From assembly GCA_031268245.1 (NCBI GenBank), contig JAIRXN010000122.1:1-32645 (forward strand): a DNA stretch of 32,645 nucleotides, read 5' to 3'. Under the pieces are notes generated by a model. That model ran no database searches, was not told where the DNA came from, and saw nothing but the letters and a program-made list of their open reading frames with translations. The DNA comes from Treponema sp. (lineage in GTDB: Bacteria; Spirochaetota; Spirochaetia; Treponematales; Breznakiellaceae). How positions within the stretch are numbered: position 1 is the stretch's first letter; each line of letters opens with the position of its first letter. The position numbers were made by a program, and so were the translations under genes. Below, piece by piece: positions 14,945-22,148 of this stretch.

Positions 14945-14972
14945 GACAAGCTTTTGTCCCGTCCACTATAAT
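14943..14972 (+). promoter_or_regulatory. Sigma-70-type promoter of apbE, possibly giving a leaderless transcript
   Basis: ATGACA (14943-14948), an 18-base spacer and a perfect TATAAT (14967-14972). Transcription would start near 14979, only a few bases before the apbE ATG at 14982, so translation would be nearly leaderless, or the true start codon is further on. The element overlaps the 5' end of the divergent PilZ gene. Confidence 0.5.
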
Positions 14973-14981
14973 AGTTAGGCC

Positions 14982-16034
14982 ATGAAAATATTGATGTACA
15001 GGCGGGCGGGCTTCCTGTCTCTCCGGGGCGTCGTGCTGATTCTCTCTCTCCTTGTGTGTTCCGCCTGCGGAAGATCTATGCCGCCCCAAAGTGAATTTGT
15101 GCTGGGAACGGTATGCAGCATAAATCTTTTTTCCCGCGGAACTCCCAAACGCTACGAACGGCTTTTCCGGCGGCTGAGGGCACTGGAAGAAATTTTCAGC
15201 GTTAATCTCGATTATTCGGAACTGAGCGGAGTTAACCGCCGTGCGGGAATGGGCAGGGTTGCTGTTTCTCCGGAATTGAAGACGGTTTTGGAAGCATCCT
15301 TCCATTATGCTGAAATTTCCGGAGGCGCCCTTGATCCAACTGTAGGTCCGCTGGTTTCACTCTGGGGCATAGGCACCGAAAGGGCTCATATTCCTCCGGC
15401 CGGCGGCATTGAGGCGGCCCTGGCCCTGACAGATTACAGGGAGCTTACTATTGATGAAAAAGGCGTATCATTGAAGCGGCAGGGTATGGCCCTGGATCTG
15501 GGAAGCATTGCCAAGGGCTATGCAGCGGATGAACTGGCCCGGCTCTGCCGGGAAGACGGAATAAAACGCTGCATTATAGATCTTGGCGGGAATATCTATG
15601 CCCTGGGAGGAAGAAAGGGTGCGGGCAAATCCCTTGAACCCTGGCGTATCGGTATCCAGGATCCCATGGGATTACGGGGAGATTATCTGGGAATCCTCAA
15701 GGTAATTGACCGGAGTGTGGTTACTTCCGGGGTCTATGAACGGTTCTTTGAAGAGGGGGGGAAGCGTTACCATCATATCCTTTCCACTAAAGACGGCATG
15801 CCCGTGGAAAACGACTTTCTTTCGGTAACGGTTATTGCGGAAAAATCCATTGATGCCGATGCACTTTCTACGGCTCTTTTCGCCCTGGGCCGGGAGAAAG
15901 CCGAAGCTCTTCTCGCCTCTCTCCCCGGCATAGAGGCTATCTTTGTATATTCAGATAAGGGAATCCGGCTCAGTCCCGGTGCAAAAGCGCTCTTTGAATT
16001 ACGCAGTGAACAGTACCGCCTTGCCGGGGACTAA
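14982..16034 (+). CDS. apbE: FAD:protein FMN transferase (ApbE), lipoprotein
   Basis: This 350-residue enzyme attaches FMN from FAD to a threonine of extracytoplasmic flavoproteins such as Rnf or Nqr subunits. It has a basic start, a hydrophobic segment and a lipobox-like VCSAC with Cys29 as probable lipid site, so it faces outward from the inner membrane. Family motifs follow in order: FVLGTVCSI, DPTVGPLVSLWG, ALDLGSIAKGYAADEL (FAD binding), CIIDLGGNIYALGG, SVVTSGVYERFF, KRYHHILSTKDGMP, and SIDADALSTALFALG, which supplies the metal-binding acidic residues. The length is typical. No target flavoprotein is encoded in the window. It converges with the dual PPIase gene, only 12 bases away. Confidence 0.94.
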   Translation: MKILMYRRAGFLSLRGVVLILSLLVCSACGRSMPPQSEFVLGTVCSINLFSRGTPKRYERLFRRLRALEEIFSVNLDYSELSGVNRRAGMGRVAVSPELKTVLEASFHYAEISGGALDPTVGPLVSLWGIGTERAHIPPAGGIEAALALTDYRELTIDEKGVSLKRQGMALDLGSIAKGYAADELARLCREDGIKRCIIDLGGNIYALGGRKGAGKSLEPWRIGIQDPMGLRGDYLGILKVIDRSVVTSGVYERFFEEGGKRYHHILSTKDGMPVENDFLSVTVIAEKSIDADALSTALFALGREKAEALLASLPGIEAIFVYSDKGIRLSPGAKALFELRSEQYRLAGD

Positions 16035-16046
16035 AGCCCGGAGAAA

Positions 16047-17099
16047 TCATTTTACCCTTACAAGCTCCATTTCGAACACGAGAAAACTGTTTGCCGGAAT
16101 CGGACCCGTATCCCGATCTCCGTAGGCAAGTTCCGGTGGAATCACCACGAGGCGTTTTTCTCCGATCTTCATGTCCAGTACCGCCTCATCCCAGCCGGGA
16201 ATTACCCTGCCTGTTCCCGCGGGAAACTCTATAGGCCCCCCATGCACAGCGGATTCATCAAAGACCTCCCCGGAGAGAAACATGCCCTTGTAGTTTACCG
16301 AAACATTCTTACCCTTCTGCGGTTTGTCGCCGCGGCCTTGCTTCTGGATGATGTAGCGCAGCCCCGAAGGGGTTTGTGTCGTATTGGGATACTTCCGGTT
16401 AATTTCGGCGATGACCGCATCCCGTTTTACCTTTACTTTGGCGGCATTACCGGCCTTTACCTGGGCAACAAGACTGTCAAAGGCAGCCTGATCGGCCTTG
16501 AATGCCTGGGCGGCGGCTCCGTTACGAATTATCGTAACTTTGTTGATTTTATCGCCCCGTTTGATGGCGTTGACCACATTTTGACCTTCAACTACCCTGC
16601 CGAAGACCGTATGGCGGTCATTCAGCCAGGGAGTATCCACAAGAGTGATGAAGAACTGGCTGCCGTTGGTATCAGGCCCGGCATTGGCCATGGACAGTAT
16701 TCCGGGTCCTGTATGCCTCAAACTGGAATCAAACTCGTCAGGAAAGCGGTAACCCGGCCCGCCGCTGCCGTTTCCCAAAGGATCTCCACCCTGAATCATA
16801 AAATCCTCGTCGTCACCATTGACCCGGGAAATAACCCGGTGGAAACTCAAACCGTCGTAGAAGGGCTTGCCCTGGGTATTACTCAGTTTGCCTTCCGCCA
16901 GGGCCACAAAATTGCAAACCGTAAGCGGAGTCTTCTCGAATTCCAGACGTATCACGATATTTCCCCGGGAAGTACTGATCCGGGCAAAAAGTCCGTTCCC
17001 CAGGGTAGCGTCATTGGGGGCTCCCAGAGCGGTTTCCACCATCAGGGTAAACAGGAGACCGCCAAGACCCGCGGCCAAAGGTTTTTTCATCATATTCAT
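16047..17099 (-). CDS. Dual-family peptidyl-prolyl isomerase: cyclophilin fused to FKBP, exported
   Basis: A 350-residue isomerase of X-Pro bonds combining two unrelated folds. After a signal peptide (hydrophobic residues 8-24, likely cleavage after ALG26) comes a cyclophilin domain at about 36-192. Its active site residues are present: FHRV (86-89), MIQGGDP (101-107), GSQFFIT (146-152), WLN (158-160) and HTVFG (163-167). A Lys/Ala-rich linker follows (195-240), then an FKBP domain at about 245-350 with VNYKG, FDES, VIPGWDEAV, ELAYG and the end VFEMELV, so its binding pocket (Tyr270, Asp281, Trp303, Tyr326) looks intact. Start codon choice is open: ATG 17099, 17093 or 17090; the last two fit the AAGG site better. 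Likely a periplasmic folding factor. Confidence 0.93.
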   Translation of the reverse strand: MNMMKKPLAAGLGGLLFTLMVETALGAPNDATLGNGLFARISTSRGNIVIRLEFEKTPLTVCNFVALAEGKLSNTQGKPFYDGLSFHRVISRVNGDDEDFMIQGGDPLGNGSGGPGYRFPDEFDSSLRHTGPGILSMANAGPDTNGSQFFITLVDTPWLNDRHTVFGRVVEGQNVVNAIKRGDKINKVTIIRNGAAAQAFKADQAAFDSLVAQVKAGNAAKVKVKRDAVIAEINRKYPNTTQTPSGLRYIIQKQGRGDKPQKGKNVSVNYKGMFLSGEVFDESAVHGGPIEFPAGTGRVIPGWDEAVLDMKIGEKRLVVIPPELAYGDRDTGPIPANSFLVFEMELVRVK

Positions 17100-17214
17100 G
17101 CCTTATTTTATCCGGATGTTCTATGCTTTTCAATCTATTCAATAGACAGATTTGTTAGGGAAATTGAAGTTTTCGAACAAACTAATGTTGAAACCCATGA
17201 CTATTTTTTATAAG

Positions 17215-19275
17215 ATGTTTGTACAAATGAATATTACCGAGATCCAGGATGAATTATTCCGCCTTGAGTATCCCAATCTTTCACGGGATCACGATCCCGA
17301 TATAGAACGGTATTTCTATCTGAGGGGTATCGGCCAGTCTCAGGACGCTCTGTTTATCTTTCAAAACCGAATCATCCCCCGGTACCCGGATCCGCTTTTC
17401 CGTACAGAGCTGATGAGGAGTTACCGCAAGCACAGTTCTTCTTTCCGTTTACTGCTTGATGCAGGCTACAGGGCTCTTGCGGCCCGCTCCCTGGAACGGA
17501 TACGGGCTATTCTGGGCTACATTGCCAAAAAAATTGAGACCTATAATCCCAGAGACATTTATTCAACGATAAAAACCGCGGAGGATATCCTGGCCTTGCT
17601 GCCCAGGGAACGTTACGAGGCGGTTGAGGGGATGGATCGTTTTTCCCGTTATGCCGATGCCCTGGAATTCCATCAAAAGTCGATTTTTCGCGCTTCGGAA
17701 TTGATCCGATCCTACCTTAACCAGTCTCTTTCGGTGATTGAAGACGAAAGACGCAGACAGGAGAGGCTCAGGCTAAGGGAAGAGAAGCGGAAACGGCAGC
17801 GTCTGGTAAAGGAAGATTGGGAAAGTTACCGTAGACAGAAACTTTACGGCTTCTCCGGCCCGGCTATCGATTTTTCCAGAGTGGTTTTTTCTCCGGCAGA
17901 CCTTGCACGCATCGAAATTCCATCCCGTTTTTCCAGTCTGGAAGACCAGACCCTGGCCTTCTGTGTCAAATACTGGAATTTTATCAATGATTCGGCTTTT
18001 GAACGCATACTTTTCCTCTATTCCCGCAAGTTTGGAAAGAAGAATTACGATGTATTTCTCGCCATCCGGCGGGGAAGGGCGGCCAAACGGCGGGATGACG
18101 AGATTCTCGCTTCGGTGCTTTCCTCTCTGACGACCGGTTACTACTATTCAATCCGGGGTGACCGTTATCTGCAGCGTAACTGGAATAGTCTCAAATATGC
18201 TTTGGAAAATGCCGGAAGGTTACGGGCGCTGCCCGCTCCCGCTTCAGGCGGCGCAGAAGCCTTGCGGGTTTCCACGGAGGCGGCTTTACCCGCGGCCTCC
18301 GGATTGGCTGCCTTACCGTCACCGAAAGGGGCTCCTTCCGCGGAGGGCGCTGCCGGGCCGCAGCGAAGCGGAGCCTCCTCCCGGACTGCAAGCGCCGGGA
18401 GCGGGCAAAGGAAAATAGGAACCGTAAAGAAACTGAAGATTGCCCCTGCAAAGACCTCTTCGGCCGGGGAGACCAAGATTGCCCCCGCAAGGCCGAATCA
18501 ACAACCCCGCCCTAAAGGGACGGGGTATGTTGGTTCTGATAGGTATGGATTGTATGCGGGATCCAATACCCATGAACCAACGGCGGATACCAGTATTAAA
18601 ACCGCCCTGAAGGGCGGGGTATTGGACCCGCCTGCGAATAAAACGTTTGCGGTAATACCGCCTTCGAAACCGGCCTTGCCTAAGAAACCTGCTGCGGCTG
18701 TAAAGCCGGTTTTGCCCGCACAGCCGAAATTGCTGCCTGCCAAACCGTCCGGCCAAAGTGTTTCTGCGCAGCCGGTCATTGTGAAACCGGCCGCCGTGAA
18801 TGTATCTCCGCCTCCAAAGCCGGTCAAAGCTGCCGTTCCGCCGCCTTCTGAACCGTCCCGGCAGAGTCTCCCCGAATCCAGGACAGGGATCTCCCAGGCT
18901 GCGGCAGAGGCCAAGCCCGGCGAACCGCCCCGCCGCAAAATTCGGCGCAACGCTGAAGTTCCCATAGAGCCTGCGGGTTCTTCGGTTTCGGACAGGCTTA
19001 GGCAGCTTTCGGGCCGTTCCTACGATTTGTACCAGGATCGTTTTCTTACCCATGTCCGCCAGGCCATACGCAAGGTACTCAGTTCAGGCCGCGGTATTTT
19101 CTTTACCCTGGGCGAAGATGCGGAGGATCTGGTATACAACTTCCTGGAGGCTCATTACTCCGATCCGTACATGAACTGGGCGGAAAGCGCCGAAAGGAGG
19201 GAACTTGCGGCCCTGGGCTTTGAACTTGAATCCCTTAATTCCATTATTGACGAATGTTACAAACGGCTGAATTAG
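17215..19275 (+). CDS. Large protein with Pro/Ala-rich linker, unknown function
   Basis: About 686 residues from ATG 17215; starts at 17152 (TTG), 17185, 17197 or 17227 are also possible and none has a good ribosome-binding site. A helical N-terminal region of about 330 residues includes a charged coiled-coil-like segment rich in Arg, Glu and Lys (DERRRQERLRLREEKRKR) and several aromatic-rich helices. It is followed by a low-complexity linker of about 250 residues rich in Pro, Ala, Ser and Lys, then a conserved-looking C-terminal domain of about 100 residues ending IIDECYKRLN. No signal peptide or membrane segment is visible, so it is probably cytoplasmic. The linker holds an in-frame palindromic insertion (18505-18629). 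I do not recognise a family. Confidence 0.8.
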   Translation: MFVQMNITEIQDELFRLEYPNLSRDHDPDIERYFYLRGIGQSQDALFIFQNRIIPRYPDPLFRTELMRSYRKHSSSFRLLLDAGYRALAARSLERIRAILGYIAKKIETYNPRDIYSTIKTAEDILALLPRERYEAVEGMDRFSRYADALEFHQKSIFRASELIRSYLNQSLSVIEDERRRQERLRLREEKRKRQRLVKEDWESYRRQKLYGFSGPAIDFSRVVFSPADLARIEIPSRFSSLEDQTLAFCVKYWNFINDSAFERILFLYSRKFGKKNYDVFLAIRRGRAAKRRDDEILASVLSSLTTGYYYSIRGDRYLQRNWNSLKYALENAGRLRALPAPASGGAEALRVSTEAALPAASGLAALPSPKGAPSAEGAAGPQRSGASSRTASAGSGQRKIGTVKKLKIAPAKTSSAGETKIAPARPNQQPRPKGTGYVGSDRYGLYAGSNTHEPTADTSIKTALKGGVLDPPANKTFAVIPPSKPALPKKPAAAVKPVLPAQPKLLPAKPSGQSVSAQPVIVKPAAVNVSPPPKPVKAAVPPPSEPSRQSLPESRTGISQAAAEAKPGEPPRRKIRRNAEVPIEPAGSSVSDRLRQLSGRSYDLYQDRFLTHVRQAIRKVLSSGRGIFFTLGEDAEDLVYNFLEAHYSDPYMNWAESAERRELAALGFELESLNSIIDECYKRLN
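18505..18629. repeat. In-frame palindromic element inside a coding sequence
   Basis: Within the linker of the preceding gene lies a compact set of inverted repeats. HP1 is CCCCGCCCT/AGGGACGGGG (18505-18525, one bulge). GTTGGTTC (18529-18536) pairs with GAACCAAC (18574-18581). GGGATCCAATACC (18558-18570) pairs with GGTATTGGACCC (18618-18629, one bulge), enclosing the hairpin CCGCCCT/AGGGCGG (18602-18617). The first and last hairpins are near-direct copies, each followed by GGGGTAT and TTGG or TGG. The frame stays open across it, adding about 42 residues with a composition (Gly, Tyr, Asp, Thr) unlike the flanking Pro/Ala/Lys linker. Confidence 0.65.
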
Positions 19276-19372
19276 GAGCCGCGCGTGAATAGAATGCCAT
19301 GCATTTTATTCTAATTGCTTACGCAATAAGGAAATAACACGGCCCGGGGTCATGTTATTTCTGCGTGGGTCC
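19275..19372. repeat. Cloverleaf-like multi-hairpin element after a stop codon
   Basis: An outer stem of 11 positions joins 19275-19285 with 19362-19372 (one mismatch, two G-U pairs). Inside are three hairpins: 19287-19297/19301-19311 (11 bp, one G-U pair), ATTGC/GCAAT (19314-19318/19323-19327), and GAAATAACA/TGTTATTTC (19331-19339/19353-19361). It begins on the last base of the stop codon of the large protein gene. There is no T tract, and the fold lacks tRNA loop sequences. Beyond it, 19373-19529 holds only a weak hairpin (19419-19433) and no recognisable gene. Confidence 0.65.
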
Positions 19373-19529
19373 TTAGTGTCTGTCTATAAAGTCGGTTGTT
19401 GTTCGTCAATACCTCGCTGAACCGCTCCGGTTCAAGCCCGTCAAGTAACCGGGTATCTGTATGTTGCAGGGTATTTTTTCACTTCAAGATTGTACTATTG
19501 ATAAATGATCCCATGTCTATGTCTAAAAA

Positions 19530-19561
19530 AAATTTACTTCCGTAAATTTGTGTAGTATAAT
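19530..19561 (+). promoter_or_regulatory. Promoter of the AraC gene with overlapping palindromic operator
   Basis: TTTACT (19533-19538), 17 bases, then a perfect TATAAT (19556-19561). A 20-bp palindrome with arms AAATTTAC and GTAAATTT around TTCC (19530-19549) covers the -35 and half the spacer, so a bound protein would block or reposition the polymerase. Autoregulation by the AraC protein is a plausible reading. The transcript would start near 19568, just before the AGGAGG site. Confidence 0.55.
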
Positions 19562-19582
19562 AGTCCAAACAGGAGGCCCCCC

Positions 19583-20614
19583 TTGTTTTTGAATAACTGT
19601 CCCAATATTGCCGATGCCATCCGGGATACCGGTCTATGGGAATTTTTTACCGTCTATCCAGACGGTTCCCGACAGTTCAAGGATCTTATTTCGGTGAACG
19701 GCATGAAAACTACCGATGGTTTCCCTTTTGGTTCGGCATTCTGTAGTTTTCTGCTCCGGCACCGGTTCGGAAACAACCGGGTCTTTTTTGAGGAAGGTCT
19801 TCTTACCCCCCTGCACTGCCACAACTTTATCGAATTAGGTTATGTGGCGGAAGGACATCTCAAACAGCATATTGACGGCAGGGACTATGTGTTTAACCAG
19901 GGTGAAATGTTTCTCATTAACAAGGATATCCCCCATGGGGAGTATCTGTACCGGAAAAACATGACGGTCCTGTTTCTGAACATCTCCAATGCCTTTTTTG
20001 ATAAGTCCATGAATCACCTGGATTTGGCAGGCAGGGAATCCGAATATTTTGTCAGTCGTTTTATGATCGTCCAAAACCGGGAGTACTGTTTTGTCCGCTT
20101 TGTTCCCAAGGGAGGAAAAACCCCCACCCGGATACCCGGCCTTTTTGAAGAGATCCGTGTGGAACTCCAAAAGCCGGAGGCCGGCGGTTCCCATATTGTC
20201 ATCGGCCTCGTGGAACGGCTCCTCTCCCTTATCCCCTCGGAATACACCCTTTCTATTGAGCCCAACAGCGGGAGCTCGGCAGGGAAACGGTTTTTTGAAC
20301 AGCTTCGCCGCTACCTGGAAGATCATCACCCGGAAGTTACCATAGGGAACCTTGTCGCGGCCTTTGGTCATAACCGAGACTACTTTAACCGACTAATTAA
20401 ACGGCACACGGGGATGACCTATTCCGCGTTTCTCCAGAGCATACGGCTGGACAAGGCGTTATTGCTCTTAAAAACTACCGGCCTTCCGGTGGAAGAAATC
20501 GCTCTCCGGGTAGGCTACGAAGATCCGGGGTATTTTTATAAGATTTTCGGCAAAAGATACAACAGAAATCCTGGCGATATGAGAAACTCCGAAGCTATGA
20601 CCTATGAGCTGTAA
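19583..20614 (+). CDS. AraC-family transcriptional regulator with cupin sensor
   Basis: This 343-residue regulator likely controls the adjacent symporter and beta-galactosidase genes in response to a sugar. The start is TTG 19583 with a perfect AGGAGG six bases upstream. The middle shows a cupin-type sugar-sensing domain with PLHCHNFIELGYVAEG, then QGEMFLINKDIPHG. The C-terminal 100 residues contain two helix-turn-helix units: VTIGNLVAAFGHNRDYFNRL and, after the recognition link KRHTGMTYSAFLQSIRLDKA, the unit PVEEIALRVGYEDPGYFYKIF, ending with a typical RNPGDMR. The preceding promoter carries a palindrome that may be its own binding site. A second short palindrome, ATGAATATTCAT at 20634-20645, lies before the symporter. 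Confidence 0.92.
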   Translation: MFLNNCPNIADAIRDTGLWEFFTVYPDGSRQFKDLISVNGMKTTDGFPFGSAFCSFLLRHRFGNNRVFFEEGLLTPLHCHNFIELGYVAEGHLKQHIDGRDYVFNQGEMFLINKDIPHGEYLYRKNMTVLFLNISNAFFDKSMNHLDLAGRESEYFVSRFMIVQNREYCFVRFVPKGGKTPTRIPGLFEEIRVELQKPEAGGSHIVIGLVERLLSLIPSEYTLSIEPNSGSSAGKRFFEQLRRYLEDHHPEVTIGNLVAAFGHNRDYFNRLIKRHTGMTYSAFLQSIRLDKALLLLKTTGLPVEEIALRVGYEDPGYFYKIFGKRYNRNPGDMRNSEAMTYEL

Positions 20615-20760
20615 AAAAATCGTTTTAGGCCACATGAATATTCATTTTTGTCGAATCTGACTATTGCGCCCTCTTGTCACTGGCCCTCAAAATAATCTGT
20701 AAAAAGCATCGGACGACCGTTGGTCGTTTCTTTTCCAAATTTGATTTTGAGGAATTTGTT

Positions 20761-22146
20761 ATGAATCATGAAAAAGAAAACGTTTTCACGGGAACAGTGC
20801 AGGGCCGGGAAATAGCCGGTCACGCCGTGGCGGGAGTTGGTCAAAACCTTATTTTTGGCCTGTGGAGCAGCTATATGCTGGTATTCTTTACCGATGTTTT
20901 CGGCATCGCCGGCGGGGTAGCGGGACTGATTATGATGTTCACCCGGATCTGGGACGCGATTAACGATCCCATGATGGGGGTAATCGCGGATCGTACCCGT
21001 ACCCGCTGGGGACGTTACCGGCCCTGGCTTTTGTTCATGGCCCTTCCTGTCGTTTTCTTTCTGGCTCTCAATTTCAGCACCCCCAGCCTTTCCTCGGCCG
21101 GAAAAATCGCATGGGCGGCCATAACCTATGTGTGTATGAGTATGGCCTTTACCGCGGTAGACATACCGTATTGGACCCTCCCCGCGGCAATGACCCAGGA
21201 TGTGGGAAAACGGACCATGATTTACAGTATTTCCCGTACCACTACTACCCTCAGCAGTCTTATTGTGGGAATTGTCGCCATTCCCCTTGTTATGGCTCTG
21301 GGCGGGGGGGATATGGCCCGGGGATATTTTGCTGCCGCCCTTCTGATCGGCTGCCTGGGGGCGGTTCTCTACTTGTGCGGATTCAAACTTGTCCGGGAGC
21401 ATGTGATTTCGCCGCCGCCGGAGAAATTTAATTTTTCCGAAGTGTCCAAGGCCATTTCGCAAAACAAACCCCTTTTGCTGATTCTTATATCAATGATTGT
21501 CGCCAATGGTTTTGCCTTCCTCCGGATGAATCTGATGGTCTACTGGGTACAGTACAATATCGGTTCCCTGGATATGGTGGCGGTGTTCAACCTTGTCTCC
21601 CTGCCGGCCATGCTTTTAGGCATGGTTTTTACCCCCCTCCTCAGCAAAAAATTGGGGCAGAAGGGCATGTTTATCTTTGCCTGTTTATGGGGCGCTGTCA
21701 GCAATTTTGTTTTCTTTTTTGTGGGCTACGGAAACACAATCGCCGCCATGGTCTTGTACTTTTTCACCTCGGTCCCAACCGGCTTTGTCATGGTCCTGGT
21801 TTCCAGCATGATCGCCAATACCATCGAGTATGCGGAGTGGAAAACCGGACAGCGAAGGGAGGGCCTTATCAGTTCTACCCAAACCTTCCTGGCAAAGGTT
21901 AGTATAGCCATCGGCGGCGGCCTGAGCGGCCTCTTGCTCACCATTGTCAACTATCAGCCCAACACGGCCCAGCCCCCGGATACCCTGACGGCCTTCCATA
22001 TCGCCATGACCGCCCTCACCGGGCTCGGCTTCCTGCTCGGCATCATCCCGATGCTCTTTAACGATTTTAATGATAAAAAATATGCGGAGATCACGGCGGA
22101 GCTTCGGCAGCGCCGGGAACAGGCGAAAAAAACACAGGAGGAATAA
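20761..22146 (+). CDS. GPH-family sugar:cation symporter (MelB/YicJ type)
   Basis: This 461-residue inner-membrane carrier imports glycosides with Na+ or H+. The ATG at 20761 follows a GAGGA site eight bases upstream; an in-frame start 29 codons earlier has none. About twelve hydrophobic segments can be counted. The family signature is present early: FTRIWDAINDPMMGVIADRTRTRWGR split by a short gap, with the Asp pair of WDAINDP that binds the cation in MelB, followed by YRPWLL. Another typical stretch is VDIPYWTLPAAMTQD. The gene lies two bases before the beta-galactosidase gene, whose ribosome-binding site overlaps its end. The likely substrate is therefore a galactoside (inference from the neighbour). 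Confidence 0.92.
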   Translation: MNHEKENVFTGTVQGREIAGHAVAGVGQNLIFGLWSSYMLVFFTDVFGIAGGVAGLIMMFTRIWDAINDPMMGVIADRTRTRWGRYRPWLLFMALPVVFFLALNFSTPSLSSAGKIAWAAITYVCMSMAFTAVDIPYWTLPAAMTQDVGKRTMIYSISRTTTTLSSLIVGIVAIPLVMALGGGDMARGYFAAALLIGCLGAVLYLCGFKLVREHVISPPPEKFNFSEVSKAISQNKPLLLILISMIVANGFAFLRMNLMVYWVQYNIGSLDMVAVFNLVSLPAMLLGMVFTPLLSKKLGQKGMFIFACLWGAVSNFVFFFVGYGNTIAAMVLYFFTSVPTGFVMVLVSSMIANTIEYAEWKTGQRREGLISSTQTFLAKVSIAIGGGLSGLLLTIVNYQPNTAQPPDTLTAFHIAMTALTGLGFLLGIIPMLFNDFNDKKYAEITAELRQRREQAKKTQEE

Positions 22147-22148
22147 CC

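Noticed and set aside
18505..18629. Hairpins considered as ends of an IS200/IS605 element
   Set aside because: No transposase or TnpB gene lies nearby, and the reading frame continues through the block.
18319..19053. Long open frame on the minus strand opposite the linker of the large protein
   Set aside because: It is opposite a Pro/Ala/Lys-rich coding linker whose codon bias keeps the complement open; it lacks a ribosome-binding site and has an Arg/Gly-rich composition typical of shadow frames.
19275..19372. Cloverleaf-like fold considered as a tRNA gene
   Set aside because: There is no T-loop or D-loop consensus, no anticodon arm of the right size, and the stems are of the wrong length.
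19350..19485. Short stop-free minus frame after the cloverleaf element
   Set aside because: Only about 43 codons, no start with a ribosome-binding site, and no recognisable motif.
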